Below, in pieces: positions 14,527-20,531 of a stretch of 21,263 bases of DNA; the first letter of the stretch is position 1; each line of letters begins with the position of its first letter. Location: the IMG/VR virus record IMGVR_UViG_3300009440_000045, positions 1 through 21,263 of that record; one strand, 5' to 3'. Below the pieces are notes generated by a model. That model had not been told where the DNA came from. It did not search any database and saw only the letters and a program-made list of their open reading frames with translations. This DNA is from a virus. Both the position numbers and the translations under genes were made by a program.

Positions 14527-14910
14527 ATGAACAAAACAAGCAAAGTAAAAAGTGTACAAGCTAATGGAACTTGGGAAGGTACTTATGGAATCATGTATAA
14601 ATTTGAAATTTCTTTTGATAATGGTGATGTAGGTGAATACTCATCTAAAAATGAAGATCAGAATAAATTCATACAAGGCCAGGAGATAGAATACATATTC
14701 ACAGGAGGAAACTATCCTAAAATCAAACCAGTATATACACAACCATCACCGGCAAACTTTTCAAATAAGAGCGAGGAAACTTCTTTAAAAATTGCAAGGC
14801 AAAGCAGTCTAAAAGTGGCCTGTGACCTTTGTATAGCATCCGGGGAAATTGAAGATTTATTACCTATGGCTGAAAGACTAACTAAGTGGGTAATGAGTGG
14901 AAAGATATGA
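14527..14910 (+). CDS. OB-fold-like protein, candidate single-stranded DNA-binding protein
   Basis: The protein has 127 residues. Residues 1-70 form a beta-rich unit (VKSVQANGTWEGTYGIMYKF, DNGDVGEYSSKNEDQNKFIQ, EIEYIFTGGNYPKIKPV) that fits a small OB fold. A short polar linker follows, then a helical C-terminal part IARQSSLKVACDLCIASGEI with LTKWVMSGK. This two-part layout recurs in phage proteins thought to bind single-stranded DNA during replication or recombination. Position among the early genes, before the methyltransferase and replication protein, agrees. The assignment is by pattern, not a proven motif. The stop overlaps the next start (ATGA at 14907-14910). Confidence 0.6.
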   Translation: MNKTSKVKSVQANGTWEGTYGIMYKFEISFDNGDVGEYSSKNEDQNKFIQGQEIEYIFTGGNYPKIKPVYTQPSPANFSNKSEETSLKIARQSSLKVACDLCIASGEIEDLLPMAERLTKWVMSGKI

Positions 14911-15224
14911 AGCAGCCAAAACTAAAAAGAATATTTCTCACCAGTGGAACAAGGTGCAGAAACGTAGAGACTGAAAAAGCTTACGCAATTAAGCTATTTA
15001 GACAAAACGTCTTTGTTTCAAAAAAGTGTTGTGTAATGCAGAAAATTACACATGACCGGTATAGATGGACTTTAGATATTCCTACTTGGATGATTGAAAA
15101 AAATGAAGATTTAGAAGATGCAGTCATATACATAGAGGATCTGAATGAGTGGTGTGAAAATATAGGAAAGAAAACGATCTCAAAAATTGATAAGTATTTA
15201 AGCAAGTACGAAGATGAAGAATAA
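14907..15224 (+). CDS. Hypothetical early protein
   Basis: The protein has 105 residues from the ATG at 14907, chosen because it overlaps the previous stop as ATGA; a GTG at 14886 would add seven residues. The N-terminal part is basic (MKQPKLKRIFLTSGTRCRNV), the middle contains VFVSKKCCVMQKITHDRYRW, and the C-terminus is acidic (LEDAVIYIEDLNEWCEN, ending in KYLSKYEDEE). The cysteines are not spaced like a zinc site. Not recognised. It overlaps the next small gene by 11 bases, so the run 14527-15369 looks like one translationally coupled block. Confidence 0.65.
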   Translation: MKQPKLKRIFLTSGTRCRNVETEKAYAIKLFRQNVFVSKKCCVMQKITHDRYRWTLDIPTWMIEKNEDLEDAVIYIEDLNEWCENIGKKTISKIDKYLSKYEDEE

Positions 15225-15369
15225 GCGCAATAAATTAATGACAGTAACGAATTACGCTAAACAAATAGGCGTAAGCAAACAGGGTGTGTATAGGAGGGTT
15301 AAGGATAAAACTATTCCGCATAGATACATAGACGGTGTTCCATTTATTAAAGTAAACGAAAATAAATGA
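15214..15369 (+). CDS. Tiny helix-turn-helix protein (excisionase/MerR-like)
   Basis: The protein has 51 residues (43 from the internal ATG at 15238). VTNYAKQIGVSKQGVYRRVK is a textbook helix-turn-helix (residues 11-30), and HRYIDGVPFIKVNENK resembles the short wing of MerR/excisionase-type DNA-binding domains (compare 'I.g..fI.'). It overlaps its neighbours at both ends (11 bases upstream; ATGA with the methyltransferase). It may regulate the early operon or act as a small DNA-bending protein. With no integrase present, an excision role is unlikely. Confidence 0.75.
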   Translation: MKNKRNKLMTVTNYAKQIGVSKQGVYRRVKDKTIPHRYIDGVPFIKVNENK

Positions 15370-16010
15370 AAATACTTAATTTATATTCTTGTCTTGGTGG
15401 AAATCGGTACAAGTGGGATGAAGTAACAGATGTAGAGGTTACAGCTGTTGAATGGGATGAGGAACTCGCAAGACTGTATCAAGAGAGATTCCCAAACGAT
15501 ACGGTAATCGTAGCAGATGCACATCAGTATTTATTAGACCATTACCAAGAGTTTGATTTTATTTGGACATCCCCACCTTGCCCAACGCATAGCAGAGCCA
15601 GGTATTGGGGAATTGGTGCAAATGGGAAAAACCCTGTATACCCAGATATGAATTTATATCAAGAAATAATATTCTTACAAACTCATTTTAAAGGTAAGTT
15701 TGTTGTTGAAAATGTAATCCCATACTATGAGCCATTAATACCATCACAAAAAAGAAATAGACATCTGTATTGGACTAATTTTAACTTACCGAATATTCTT
15801 TCAGATAGGGATGCAAAAATAAGTCAAGGAACAAATGAAGTTAAAAAATTATCTGAATTTCACCAATATGATTTTAAAAAATACAAAGGAAAACAATTAA
15901 CTAATAAAATAGCAAGAAACTTAGTAGACTACCAGGCAGGGAAAACAATTTTACAAACAGCTTTAGGAATAGTAAAACAAGAAAACGTAAATCAATTAAG
16001 TATACTATAA
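15366..16010 (+). CDS. Orphan C5 cytosine-specific DNA methyltransferase (compact)
   Basis: The protein has 214 residues. Motif I is LNLYSCLGGNRYKW (SAM-binding, residues 4-17); motif IV is TSPPCPTHSRAR with the catalytic Cys72; motif VI is VVENV with Glu115; motif VIII is QKRNR (Gln128, Arg130, Arg132). A segment ARNLVDYQAGKTIL near the C-terminus may stand for motifs IX-X. Typical C5 enzymes are over 300 residues with a large target recognition domain between VIII and IX; here only about 45 residues lie there, so specificity may be relaxed or partner-dependent. No restriction enzyme is adjacent, so the likely role is protecting phage DNA or marking it. The stop and next ATG share one base. 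Confidence 0.87.
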   Translation: MKILNLYSCLGGNRYKWDEVTDVEVTAVEWDEELARLYQERFPNDTVIVADAHQYLLDHYQEFDFIWTSPPCPTHSRARYWGIGANGKNPVYPDMNLYQEIIFLQTHFKGKFVVENVIPYYEPLIPSQKRNRHLYWTNFNLPNILSDRDAKISQGTNEVKKLSEFHQYDFKKYKGKQLTNKIARNLVDYQAGKTILQTALGIVKQENVNQLSIL

Positions 16011-16660
16011 TGCAGCGAGATAGTTTCATATTTTACCGATCATTTTTTGAGGCTACAAAGCCATTAAACAAAGAGCAAAAAGCAGACTTATACGATTGTA
16101 TTTGTGGCTATGCTTTAGGCAATGAATTAGAGCCAATAAATGACCCTATTCTGGAGGCAATGTTCTCACTTATAAAACCACAATTAGAGGCTAATTTAAA
16201 ACGCTATAAAAATGGTTTAAAAGGAGCAGAACATGGCAAAAAAGGGGGGAGGCCTAAAACCCCAAAAAAACCCCTAACTAACCCCAAGCTAACCCCTAAT
16301 GTAAATGTAAATGATAATGTTAATGTAAATGATAATGAAAATCTAAATGTAAATAAGAATAAAAAGAATAGTAGGGGAGTCGCATTTGCTCCTCCGACTC
16401 TAAAAGAAATAGAAGATTTATTTAAAACAAAAATAATAAACCCAGAAAAGGCTGCTTTAGAAGCTGAGATATTTTACAATTTCTACGGATCAAAAAATTG
16501 GATGATAGGAAAAAGTAAAATGAAAAGCTACAAAATGGCTGTAGGTGGATGGATTTCAAGAAAAAAACAACAAGAAAATGAAACTAAAAGCACAAGTAAA
16601 GAGCAACGAATTAAGCAATTACAGGACTCATCAGACCGCAACTTTGGAGTTGTCTTATAG
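16010..16660 (+). CDS. DUF6291-like replication protein (initiator/replisome organiser candidate)
   Basis: The protein has 216 residues. N-terminal RDSFIFYRSFFEATKPL, ADLYDCICGYALGNE and LIKPQLEANLKRYKNGLKG (1-75) are the DUF6291 pattern. A low-complexity linker (about 76-125) is rich in Pro, Lys, Asn and Val. The C-terminal part has EAEIFYNFYGSKNWMIGKSK, then MKSYKMAVGGWISRK, a motif shared by phage replisome organisers. The linker DNA holds four 11-bp AACCCC repeats and an AT-rich hexamer tract, so the gene may contain its own origin, as lambda O does. The last 83 bases overlap the next gene. The replication role is inferred from context and layout. Confidence 0.72.
   Translation: MQRDSFIFYRSFFEATKPLNKEQKADLYDCICGYALGNELEPINDPILEAMFSLIKPQLEANLKRYKNGLKGAEHGKKGGRPKTPKKPLTNPKLTPNVNVNDNVNVNDNENLNVNKNKKNSRGVAFAPPTLKEIEDLFKTKIINPEKAALEAEIFYNFYGSKNWMIGKSKMKSYKMAVGGWISRKKQQENETKSTSKEQRIKQLQDSSDRNFGVVL
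16258..16301. repeat. Four tandem 11-bp AACCCC repeats, candidate iterons
   Basis: AACCCC starts at 16258, 16269, 16280 and 16291, exactly 11 bases apart, with following bases close to WARCT. Eleven is not a multiple of three, so the repeat falls in shifting codon phases and is not a by-product of a repeated peptide. This is iteron-like spacing of one helical turn. Protein binding is inferred. Confidence 0.65.
16298..16372. repeat. AT-rich hexamer tract (ATGTAA/ATGATA-like)
   Basis: About twelve imperfect six-base units such as AATGTA and AATGAT encode the Asn/Val linker. The tract directly follows the AACCCC repeats and is easily melted, so it could be the DNA-unwinding part of an origin. 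The period of six is in frame, so a purely coding, slippage-generated repeat is also possible. Confidence 0.5.
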
Positions 16661-17333
16661 TAAAGAGCCTAAGGTAAGAGATTTAGCTAAGAGCAAACCG
16701 GAACTAATTATACAAACCATAAACTATCTCTATGTATTGTTATCAGTAAAGGAAGATAATAGACTTAACGAAATAGAAGAGAGTGTTTTAAATGGATTAA
16801 TACTTACATCCTTTAAAAACTACTCATTAAATGAGATAAAACACGCTTTTAGACTAGCATTAAAAGGGGATATAGATGTAAAACTGTACTCAAAGCTAGA
16901 TGCCATTACATTAAGCGCAGTAATGAAGCAGTACAAAAAGCACAAAGAAAAGACGTTAAAAGAAGAATTGAACAGGACTAAAACACCTATCGCTTTAAAT
17001 GAGGACCAAAAGAAAGCCATAGAGAGCGAATTTATAGATTTATGTGTAAGTACATACCTAATAGAAAGAAAGTCTATTAAATCGCCTAATATAAGCAATG
17101 AATTATATCAGGTTTACAAATATTTCTGGAAACTAGGAAAGATAAACCTAACAAATGAAGAGGTAGAAATGTACAAAGAACTAGCACTAGGGTACTGGAA
17201 GCAGGAATTAAAAGAAATGAGATTAAAAGGATCTAAGCTTAAATTAAATACTCCGATGCCTACCTCAAGGCAAAAAGTAATAGCTGCCTGTTTAGTGCTG
17301 TATGACAAAATAACCCCAGCACAGAAGTACTGA
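16578..17333 (+). CDS. Hypothetical replication-associated protein
   Basis: The protein has 251 residues from the ATG at 16578; a GTG at 16545 would extend it further into the upstream gene. Even so it overlaps that gene by 83 bases in another frame. Largely helical: LIIQTINYLYVLLSVKEDNR, EIKHAFRLALKGDIDVKLYS, LDAITLSAVMKQYKKHKEK. The motif 'F+LALKGdi...y..lDa..l...m..Y' resembles a protein that often follows the initiator in Bacteroidota phages and prophages, perhaps a helicase loader or replication accessory, but no Walker motif is present. The C-terminal region (TSRQKVIAACLVLYDKITPA) is conserved-looking. Function unproven. Confidence 0.65.
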   Translation: MKLKAQVKSNELSNYRTHQTATLELSYSKEPKVRDLAKSKPELIIQTINYLYVLLSVKEDNRLNEIEESVLNGLILTSFKNYSLNEIKHAFRLALKGDIDVKLYSKLDAITLSAVMKQYKKHKEKTLKEELNRTKTPIALNEDQKKAIESEFIDLCVSTYLIERKSIKSPNISNELYQVYKYFWKLGKINLTNEEVEMYKELALGYWKQELKEMRLKGSKLKLNTPMPTSRQKVIAACLVLYDKITPAQKY

Positions 17334-17344
17334 GGTTACAACCT
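17333..17344. promoter_or_regulatory. Palindrome AGGTTACAACCT after the replication genes
   Basis: AGGTT-AC-AACCT is a perfect five-base dyad straddling the stop region of the preceding gene. Its arms are identical to the core of the hairpin at 14048-14059 (AGGTT-AA-AACCT). A shared operator or RNA element is possible. Confidence 0.35.
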
Positions 17345-17372
17345 AAAAACACTGAGAAAAAAATATCTAATA

Positions 17373-17389
17373 AAGATAGAAATTATCTT
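17373..17389. promoter_or_regulatory. Small dyad before the VRR-NUC gene
   Basis: AAGATA (17373-17378) and TATCTT (17384-17389) pair around GAAAT, 16 bases before the ATG at 17406. No T tract follows. A weak candidate for an operator or mRNA structure. Confidence 0.3.
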
Positions 17390-17405
17390 CAAAATATACA
17401 ACAAA

Positions 17406-17804
17406 ATGGCTCAAAATAACCCCTATTATTACAACGAAGAAGGATTACAAACTCACGTTATTAATTTCCTTAAAGAATTTTATCCAAAAGTCAAATATTG
17501 CGCATCATTGGGGGGCATAAGAACAGGCTTAAAACAAGCAAAAAAAGCTAAAAGTACAGGATATGTAAAAGGCTTTCCTGATCTACAAATAACAGAGGCC
17601 AGAGGCGGATACTTTGGGCTATTCATTGAACTTAAATTTGATAAACAGTGCTATATGTCTGGATACCAAAAAGATTGGATAAAGGACTTAGAAAAAAGAG
17701 GCTACCAAGCAGTTTGCTGTAAAGGTTACGAGCAGACAATAGAAACCATAAATAAATACTTACAACAACATGAAACTAAGCAAATTATTAAAAGAGATTG
17801 TTAA
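17406..17804 (+). CDS. VRR-NUC family nuclease
   Basis: The protein has 132 residues. Family core: N-terminal helix EEGLQTHVINFLKEFYP, then ASLGGIRTGLKQAKKAKSTG, GFPDLQI with Asp59, GGYFGLFIELK with Glu75 and Lys77 (the PD-(D/E)xK catalytic set), Gln88 in the helix YQKDWIKDLEKRGYQAVCCK, and a final helix ending INKYL. Stand-alone VRR-NUC proteins in phages are thought to cut branched or structured DNA, which would help resolve replication intermediates before packaging. It overlaps the following gene by 35 bases. No missing catalytic residue is seen. Confidence 0.92.
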   Translation: MAQNNPYYYNEEGLQTHVINFLKEFYPKVKYCASLGGIRTGLKQAKKAKSTGYVKGFPDLQITEARGGYFGLFIELKFDKQCYMSGYQKDWIKDLEKRGYQAVCCKGYEQTIETINKYLQQHETKQIIKRDC

Positions 17805-18015
17805 AGGAATCATTCCGGCCTTACCCTTTGGTAACGCTATACAAACCATTAGCGACAACATCAAAGAAGATGGCTATACACCTACAGGGCGCATCAACTA
17901 CCCTAAGCTAATAATGTACACAATCACCGGACTAATTGTACTGGGCAGGTTATTAGGTCTCATAACCAACGAAGATGTGTTGACATTAATTGCAACACTA
18001 GAAACATTAGACTGA
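17770..18015 (+). CDS. Small membrane protein, second holin-like candidate
   Basis: The protein has 81 residues. An N-terminal amphipathic part MKLSKLLKEIVKGIIPALPF with GNAIQTISDNI, then a hydrophobic segment LIMYTITGLIVLGRLLGLI (about residues 47-65) and EDVLTLIATLETLD. One membrane helix, short, phage-encoded: a holin or membrane anchor is possible. It is embedded between a nuclease and an HNH gene with overlaps at both ends (35 bases; one base), so it is not with the fibre/lysis pair at 12334. Which of the two small membrane proteins times lysis cannot be decided here. Confidence 0.6.
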   Translation: MKLSKLLKEIVKGIIPALPFGNAIQTISDNIKEDGYTPTGRINYPKLIMYTITGLIVLGRLLGLITNEDVLTLIATLETLD

Positions 18016-18338
18016 TGCCTAATATTCCAAACAAGAACAGGAATACATACAGGGTCAAGGCTCGGCAGACTTATCTAAAAGATAAAGAGAGAGCTTTCAA
18101 AGGAATCGATACAAGCAACGCAGTATTTTACAACTCCAGAACATGGAGGAAGTTAAGGCTCATGATTCTACAGCGTGACCCACTATGTAAGATATGCGAT
18201 CAGTTTGGAAGAATAGAAAGCAGCGTAGTATGTGACCATATACTACCGATTAATAAAGGGGGAGCGAAGTACAACCCGGATAATTTACAGGGATTATGTA
18301 CACGATGCCACAATGCTAAATCTGCAAAAGATAAGTAA
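18015..18338 (+). CDS. HNH endonuclease, packaging-associated
   Basis: The protein has 107 residues. FYNSRTWRKLRLMILQRD leads to the HNH fold: CKIC (58-61), CDHILPINKGG with Asp74/His75, Asn90 in NPDNLQGLC, and CTRCHN (95-100) with His99. Two CxxC pairs indicate structural zinc. HNH proteins next to small terminase genes, as in HK97, take part in cos cleavage and DNA packaging; this gene ends right before the candidate cos interval and the terminase genes, so I infer that role rather than homing. Confidence 0.93.
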   Translation: MPNIPNKNRNTYRVKARQTYLKDKERAFKGIDTSNAVFYNSRTWRKLRLMILQRDPLCKICDQFGRIESSVVCDHILPINKGGAKYNPDNLQGLCTRCHNAKSAKDK

Positions 18339-18453
18339 TAGTATTGGGAGGGGGGTCTCAATATCTAGAGCAATTAGTCTGTACATCGCCGCTCTCCCAC
18401 TTTCTTTTTATGCATGCAAAATTGGAGATTATGATAGAGAGATATATTTATTT
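18339..18453. other. Candidate cos (packaging) interval between HNH and terminase genes
   Basis: About 115 bases without a convincing gene, locally G-rich (GGGAGGGGGG at 18346-18355) and with nested dyads: TGGGAG (18345-18350) with CTCCCA (18394-18399), and AGAGC (18367-18371) with GCTCT (18391-18395). In cos phages with the HNH-TerS-TerL-portal order, the cohesive end site lies in this interval. An open frame shared with the small terminase crosses it, but homology starts only at 18454. The exact nick sites are not visible. Confidence 0.5.
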
Positions 18454-18912
18454 ATGAAAGGAAGACCACCAAAACCGACAAGGCTAAAAGAAATGGCCGG
18501 CACAGATCAGCCGTGTAGAATATTACCTAACGAAATGGAGGTCAGTAGATTAGTAAACATTCCTAATCCACCAATGCACCTTAGTGATCAAGGATTAAAG
18601 GAGTGGGATGTTATCACTATGGAATTGCATAGTAAACAAATGCTTCATTTGGTTGATTTATCTTTAGTTGCTGCCTATTGTAATGAAATGGCTTTGTACA
18701 TTGAGACAGAGCGAACACTATTAAAAGGTAGGATAGATGAGTTTTATAATGAGGAGGGAATCCTGATAAGAAGACTTGCAAAACCAGAGCAAAAGATTAG
18801 CAAAGACGCACTTGCTGCAGCTTTAAAATTAGCGGCTCAATTTGGATTAACTCCAAGCGCACGAACAAGGATAAGCATGCCGAACCAAACCCCTAAAGTA
18901 CTAGAGATTTGA
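18454..18912 (+). CDS. Terminase small subunit, P27-like
   Basis: The protein has 152 residues from the ATG at 18454. The open frame extends upstream to 18232, but that stretch lies over the HNH gene and the cos interval and has no family resemblance. MKGRPPKPTRLKEMAGTDQP is the standard opening of P27-type small terminases; PPMHLSDQGLKEWDVITMEL, then LSLVAAYCNEMALYIETERT and ISKDALAAALKLAAQFGLTP followed by SARTRI match the body. The protein recognises viral DNA and recruits the large subunit. The stop overlaps the large terminase start as TTGA. Confidence 0.93.
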   Translation: MKGRPPKPTRLKEMAGTDQPCRILPNEMEVSRLVNIPNPPMHLSDQGLKEWDVITMELHSKQMLHLVDLSLVAAYCNEMALYIETERTLLKGRIDEFYNEEGILIRRLAKPEQKISKDALAAALKLAAQFGLTPSARTRISMPNQTPKVLEI

Positions 18913-20474
18913 AAGAACAAAAGTATTATTTTGATAAAGAAGCAGCAGATAAATCGGTAAGATTCATAGAGAGATATTTAACTCATGCAAAGGGGGAGCT
19001 AGGAGGGAAGCCTTTTATCCTAGAGGACTGGCAAAAGAATGAAATTATACACCCGATATTTGGCATGAAGCACAAGGATACAGGTTTAAGAAGATACCGG
19101 ACTGCTTTCATATTTTTACCACGTAAAAACGGCAAAAGCACACTAGCCGCAGCAATAATATTGACCCTTATGTTTGTAGATAATGAGGTAGGTGCTGAGT
19201 ATTATAGCGCCGCAAACGACAGAGAGCAGGCTAAACTAGTATTTGACTGTGCTAAGAGTATGGTTGAAAATAGCAAGGACTTAAGCACGTACCTAGAAGT
19301 CTTTAAAAACTCACTTGTTTATAATGCAAAAGGATCATTTTATAAAGCTATTTCCAGAGAGTCGGGAACAAAGCACGGTTTTAATGTAAGCGCAGCCATC
19401 TATGACGAACTCCATGCAATGAAAAGCGGTGAGGCTGAGAATTTATACCAAGTATTAGAGACAGCTACAGGAAGCCGGCGAGAGCCTCTTATGATAGCTA
19501 TTACTACGGCAGGATTTGACACAGCCAGCGAATGTTATAAAATGTATTCCTATGCAAAGCGTGTACAAGAAGGTAGTGTTGTGGATGATGCTTTTTTACC
19601 GGTTATATACGAGGCAGATGTAGAAGATGACATACAAGACCCCAAGACATGGGCCAAAGCAAACCCTAATTATGGCATTTCTTTAAAAAAGGAATACATG
19701 AAAAGGGAGGCATTAAAGGCGGCAACGCTTCCCAGTTATGAAAATATATTCAGACGGCTGCACCTTAACGAGTGGACGGGTTCGGATGTTAGATGGATTA
19801 GCGATGATTTATGGACTGCCTGCGATGATACTATAGACGAAAGCAAGTTAATAGACTACCCATGTTGGGGGGGCTTAGACCTTGCAAGCGTGAGAGATTT
19901 AACAAGCTTAGTGTTGATCTGGAATGTTGATGATAAATATATATATAAACATTGGACATTTGTCCCCGAAGATAAGGTACATCAACGATCAGGTGGTAAA
20001 GATGGGGTAAGTTATTTAGAATGGAGTGATATTTTAGAAATAACAGCAGGGAATGTGACCGATTACGACTACGTACAAGTCAAATTGATGCAACTAAATG
20101 AGCAATATAACATTCAAAGTATAGCCTTTGACCGGTACAACTCTAGTCAATTGGTGCTTAATTTAATAGATGAAGGCTTTAAAATGTCCCCATTTGGGCA
20201 GGGATTTGTAAGTATGAACCCACCAACAAAAGCCTTAGAGGCTAAAATACTACAAAAAGAGGTTGTTCACAATAACTGCCCAGTCCTAAGGTGGCAAATA
20301 GGAAACGTTCAACTAGGACAAAATAGTGCCGGAGATGTCAAGCCTGTAAAAGACAAAGCCAAAGATAAAATTGATACAATTGTGGCGATGATTATGGCCA
20401 CAGGCGAGATGCTATTTAGTGAAAGGGAAAAGGTGAGTGTTTACAATAGTAAACGAGGTTTTTTAAGTATTTAA
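18909..20474 (+). CDS. Terminase large subunit (ATPase and nuclease)
   Basis: The protein has 521 residues. The start must be the TTG at 18909 (an in-frame stop lies 15 bases upstream and the next Met is inside conserved sequence), overlapping the small subunit stop. The ATPase domain has Walker A PRKNGKST (71-78, Lys76), Walker B AIYDE (Asp166, Glu167) and coupling motif ITTAG (198-202). The nuclease domain has LDLAS (Asp324), AFDRYNS (Asp408) and KDKIDT (Asp489), a complete RNase H-like acidic set. Full length and order (HNH, cos interval, TerS, TerL, portal) are typical of HK97-like cos phages. Confidence 0.97.
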   Translation: MKEQKYYFDKEAADKSVRFIERYLTHAKGELGGKPFILEDWQKNEIIHPIFGMKHKDTGLRRYRTAFIFLPRKNGKSTLAAAIILTLMFVDNEVGAEYYSAANDREQAKLVFDCAKSMVENSKDLSTYLEVFKNSLVYNAKGSFYKAISRESGTKHGFNVSAAIYDELHAMKSGEAENLYQVLETATGSRREPLMIAITTAGFDTASECYKMYSYAKRVQEGSVVDDAFLPVIYEADVEDDIQDPKTWAKANPNYGISLKKEYMKREALKAATLPSYENIFRRLHLNEWTGSDVRWISDDLWTACDDTIDESKLIDYPCWGGLDLASVRDLTSLVLIWNVDDKYIYKHWTFVPEDKVHQRSGGKDGVSYLEWSDILEITAGNVTDYDYVQVKLMQLNEQYNIQSIAFDRYNSSQLVLNLIDEGFKMSPFGQGFVSMNPPTKALEAKILQKEVVHNNCPVLRWQIGNVQLGQNSAGDVKPVKDKAKDKIDTIVAMIMATGEMLFSEREKVSVYNSKRGFLSI

Positions 20475-20478
20475 ACCC

Positions 20479-20509
20479 TTGATTATTAGGTATATAATTA
20501 GTAAATTAG
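20479..20509 (+). promoter_or_regulatory. Possible promoter for the head operon
   Basis: TTG at 20479 and TAAATTAG (20502-20509), one mismatch from TAnnTTTG, are 20 bases apart, with the portal ATG at 20531. The second box overlaps the 5' arm of a hairpin. Modest match in an AT-rich interval. Confidence 0.35.
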
Positions 20510-20531
20510 GGATTGAAATAAACCTAATTTA
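20502..20531 (+). promoter_or_regulatory. Nine-pair inverted repeat ending at the portal start codon
   Basis: TAAATTAGG (20502-20510) and CCTAATTTA (20523-20531) are perfect complements around a 12-base loop, and the last A is the first base of the portal ATG. It could be an operator, or an mRNA hairpin that limits portal translation. No T tract follows. Confidence 0.5.

Noticed and set aside
16298-16372. CRISPR-like or satellite array
   Set aside because: Units are six bases, imperfect and in coding frame, with no spacers; this is not a CRISPR array.
18015-18338. HNH gene as a homing endonuclease or intron remnant
   Set aside because: Its place next to the small terminase and the candidate cos fits the packaging-associated HNH type, and neighbouring genes are not interrupted.
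18232-18453. 74-residue N-terminal extension of the small terminase
   Set aside because: It overlaps the HNH gene and the cos candidate, has no P27 resemblance, and the usual MKGRPPKP opening is at 18454.
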